Below, in pieces: positions 5,091 to 6,941 of a stretch of DNA of 6,941 bases. The position numbers were made by a program, and so were the translations under genes. The notes beneath the pieces were generated by a model. It made no database searches. It had not been told where the DNA came from and saw only the letters and a list, made by a program, of their open reading frames with translations. The number at the start of each line of letters is the position of its first letter. Within the stretch, counting starts at the first letter, position 1. Source of the stretch: Candidatus Peregrinibacteria bacterium (GTDB lineage Bacteria; Patescibacteriota; Gracilibacteria; UBA1369; LOWO2-01-FULL-3); assembly GCA_003566255.1 (NCBI GenBank), contig PXEC01000108.1:1-6941 (forward strand). The letters run 5' to 3'.

Positions 5091-6044
5091 ATGGAGGAAC
5101 AAAAGCCACAGATGTCCCCGCAGGACCAGGCAAAGGTGGCAGAGTTGGCGGAAAAAGGTGATATCCTAAAGTTAACAAGCAAAGACAGATACAAAACTGT
5201 GGATGAACTTTTTGAGAGAAGCCAACCGAATTCCGTCTATTACTCACTTCTGATCTTATCTGTTTTTATAGTTGCGTGCGGACTTTTGCTGGGAAACGCC
5301 CCGATTGTAATCGGCGGTATGTTGGTCACTCCCGTGCTCACGCCGATATTGGTTATAGCTTTGGGAATAACCGTTGGGGAATTGAAGCCGATGCTAAGCC
5401 CGGCCCTGTTGATTTTGAAATCGGTACTGTTGACGATAGCAATTTCCGGAGTGATGGCTTTTGCTTTCGGAGTAACGGAGCTGGAAGCTCCTTTTGTGAA
5501 CGATCTTAGAACAGCGATATTATATTTTATAGTTGCACTGGCATCAGGTATTGCCGCGACTTTCGCATGGGCCAGAAAAGAAGTGATGAATATTTTGCCG
5601 GGGATTTCGATAGCAGTTTCATTGGTTCCTCCGTTGAGTCTTATAGGTATACACTTTGGGGTGTTTGATTTCGAAACGGCGCGTTTTTATCTGCTTATTT
5701 TCCTTTTCAATTTTGTCGGGATTTTGATGGGAGGACTGATAGTCTTTTCTCTTCTTAAATTCCAGTCCAGCAGTTGGAAGGTGCATAAAAAAATAGAGGA
5801 GATAGAGGCGATGGAAAGCGAAAAGAAAGCCGCGAAAACGGCGGAAAAGACCGGAAAAAAACTTGAACAAGTAAGAAAGAACGTTGAAAAGGCGGAAGAA
5901 GTTGAAAGAAGGAAACTTGAGGAAGAAGGAAAAATACAACCTCCCACGGCAAAGCAACCCCCGCCCCCGCCGCAGCAACAGCAGTCTCCACCCGCGGAGC
6001 AAAAAACTCCGCCACCGCAGGAAAAAGAATCCGGCCAACAGTAA
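5091..6044 (+). CDS. DUF389 family integral membrane protein
   Basis: The core matches DUF389 (PF04087): a start NSVYYSLLILSVFIVACGLL, then NAPIVIGGMLVTPVLTPILV (69-88), a second Gly/Pro-rich membrane region, and a further signature near NILPGISIAVSLVPPLSLIG (167-186). The function of the family is not established. Five or six membrane helices lie at about 49-68, 71-93, 105-128, 141-160, 167-190 and 199-223. Residues 1-45 are soluble. Residues 229-281 are highly charged (Lys/Glu) and likely coiled coil; 282-317 are rich in Pro and Gln, including a run of five prolines and one of four glutamines. Such a tail is not part of the core family and may contact other proteins, presumably in the cytoplasm. 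It follows the Gmad2 lipoprotein gene closely and converges with the dus gene, with only 12 bases between the two stops. Confidence 0.87.
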   Translation: MEEQKPQMSPQDQAKVAELAEKGDILKLTSKDRYKTVDELFERSQPNSVYYSLLILSVFIVACGLLLGNAPIVIGGMLVTPVLTPILVIALGITVGELKPMLSPALLILKSVLLTIAISGVMAFAFGVTELEAPFVNDLRTAILYFIVALASGIAATFAWARKEVMNILPGISIAVSLVPPLSLIGIHFGVFDFETARFYLLIFLFNFVGILMGGLIVFSLLKFQSSSWKVHKKIEEIEAMESEKKAAKTAEKTGKKLEQVRKNVEKAEEVERRKLEEEGKIQPPTAKQPPPPPQQQQSPPAEQKTPPPQEKESGQQ

Positions 6045-6056
6045 TCCCGTGCGTCC

Positions 6057-6941
6057 CTAGCTTATGTCTTCAAGGATTTCACGGACTTCTTCAAAACTGT
6101 GTGACATCATCAGACGCATACGGACTTCTTTCACGCCCTCAAAGCCTTTAAGGTACCACGCAAGATGTTTTTTGATAGTGTGAAAAGGAACTTTTTCTCC
6201 GAAAATTCTCTCAAAGACTTCGCAGTGTTCTTTGACGGCATAAATTCTTTCTTCCACGGAAGGTTCTTTTCCCGTGAAAAACCACGGATTTCCAAGCGCC
6301 GCTCTTCCGATCAAAACACCGTCAACGCCATACTTTTCAATTTTTTCCTTCGCTTCTTTTACAGTTTTTATATCTCCGTTTCCAAGGAAAATAACACCTT
6401 TTTTTCGGCATGATGCGGCCGGCCCTCTTAAAGCTTCCCAGTCCGCTTCCCCGCCATACATCTGTTTCAAAGTGCGTCCGTGCATACAAATAGCGGCCGG
6501 CCGCTCCTCCAACAAAGCCTTCACCCACTCCCCCGCGATATTCTTATCAAAACCGATCCTCGTTTTAACGGAAACGGGAATCAATCCTCGTTGCCTATGC
6601 GAACACACAGTCCCGGGACTGTCTTTTTTTCTTTCCTGCAATTTGCCAACCACATTTCTACAAGCTTCGGCATGCTTCACCTTCATTCCGTTCGCGCAAC
6701 TTGCAATGTTCGCAATAATATCATCATGGACACCGGCTTGTTCCATCGTCATTCCGTTTACCCAATCCTCAACTCCCCGCTTCACGGAGCGGATAATCCG
6801 TTTCGCCAAATCAGGAGTTTTTATAAGTCCCGCACCTCCTCCTCTCGCGGCAACGGTCTTTACCGGACATCCCATATTGATATCGATTCCGTCAAATCCC
6901 ATCTCGCACAACATGACCGCGCTTTTATAAAAAGAATCCAC
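6057..6941 (-). CDS. dus: tRNA-dihydrouridine synthase, 3' part (5' end beyond window)
   Basis: Dus is an FMN enzyme that reduces uridines in the tRNA D loop with NADPH. The 294 visible codons cover most of the TIM barrel and the C-terminal helical domain. Seen in order: DGIDINMGCPVKTV with the catalytic cysteine (C25 of the visible part), VSVKTRIG with the lysine that contacts substrate or FMN (K126), CMHGRT (H154), GNGDI (187-191), GVLIGRAALGNPW (208-220) with phosphate-binding glycines, and the C-terminal HTIKKHLAWYLKGF. The first visible codon is GTG, probably an internal valine since about 80-100 N-terminal residues of the family are missing. Between RSVKRG and IPVSVK, where the family normally has under ten residues, there are about 60 extra ones (57-119), with C82, H90, C94, C113 and H115. 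Which Dus subtype it is cannot be told. Confidence 0.93.
   Translation of the reverse strand: MDSFYKSAVMLCEMGFDGIDINMGCPVKTVAARGGGAGLIKTPDLAKRIIRSVKRGVEDWVNGMTMEQAGVHDDIIANIASCANGMKVKHAEACRNVVGKLQERKKDSPGTVCSHRQRGLIPVSVKTRIGFDKNIAGEWVKALLEERPAAICMHGRTLKQMYGGEADWEALRGPAASCRKKGVIFLGNGDIKTVKEAKEKIEKYGVDGVLIGRAALGNPWFFTGKEPSVEERIYAVKEHCEVFERIFGEKVPFHTIKKHLAWYLKGFEGVKEVRMRLMMSHSFEEVREILEDIS

Noticed and set aside
6415..6503. Two GCGGCCGGCC-like palindromic sites in the dus gene
   Set aside because: They come from codons for Ala, Pro and Arg in coding sequence (PAAS and RPAA) and have no other structure.
6274..6930. Plus-strand open frame of 218 codons opposite dus
   Set aside because: The minus strand encodes clear Dus motifs throughout; the Ser/Pro/Phe-rich plus translation is its shadow.
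1..6941. UGA recoded to glycine, as in Gracilibacteria and Absconditabacteria, suggested by the absence of TGA stops
   Set aside because: All genes run full length without any in-frame TGA, and eight stops are too few for the absence of TGA to mean much.

Overview
The window reads as ordinary chromosome from a bacterium of the Candidate Phyla Radiation (Patescibacteria, most like Parcubacteria). This is an inference from protein style, not from a search. The supporting signs are a lipoprotein with the Gmad2-type Ig-like domain in the form common in that group, a short MTRFR-like release factor, tightly packed genes, and no clear Shine-Dalgarno site before any visible start. Every gene reads through in the standard code, and no visible gene ends in TGA.

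Layout from left to right. Bases 1-52 hold the last codons of a plus-strand gene with an S-layer-homology-like end. It converges on a minus-strand gene (146-472) for a 108-residue protein of unknown function with a possible helix-turn-helix. Divergent from that gene is a complete clpB (592-3162), the protein disaggregase. Its 3' end runs into a compact palindromic element (3139-3255): three hairpins between two copies of a 10-base direct repeat. The element supplies the last codons and the stop of clpB. On the other strand its third hairpin, followed by seven T, looks like the terminator of the converging minus-strand gene (3272-3844), which encodes a single-pass membrane protein of 190 residues with six cysteines. 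Divergent from that gene is a 137-residue GGQ protein of the release-factor superfamily (3947-4360), probably a ribosome-rescue factor. A tRNA-Pro(GGG) with its own promoter follows (4421-4497). Next come an acidic Gmad2 lipoprotein (4584-5066) and, 24 bases on, a DUF389 membrane protein with a coiled-coil and Pro/Gln-rich tail (5091-6044). The window closes with the 3' part of a minus-strand tRNA-dihydrouridine synthase gene (6057-6941), which carries an insertion of about 60 residues.

Several genes serve protein and translation quality control: ClpB rescues aggregates, the GGQ protein probably frees stalled ribosomes, and tRNA-Pro and Dus belong to tRNA supply and modification. The lipoprotein and DUF389 gene may be co-transcribed and concern the cell envelope. 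I see no CRISPR array, complete insertion sequence, phage gene or defence system. The least ordinary items are the palindromic element fused to the clpB stop, with two hairpins that differ only by compensated base pairs; the apparent leaderless start of clpB; and a short N-terminal motif shared by the two unknown proteins that flank clpB.
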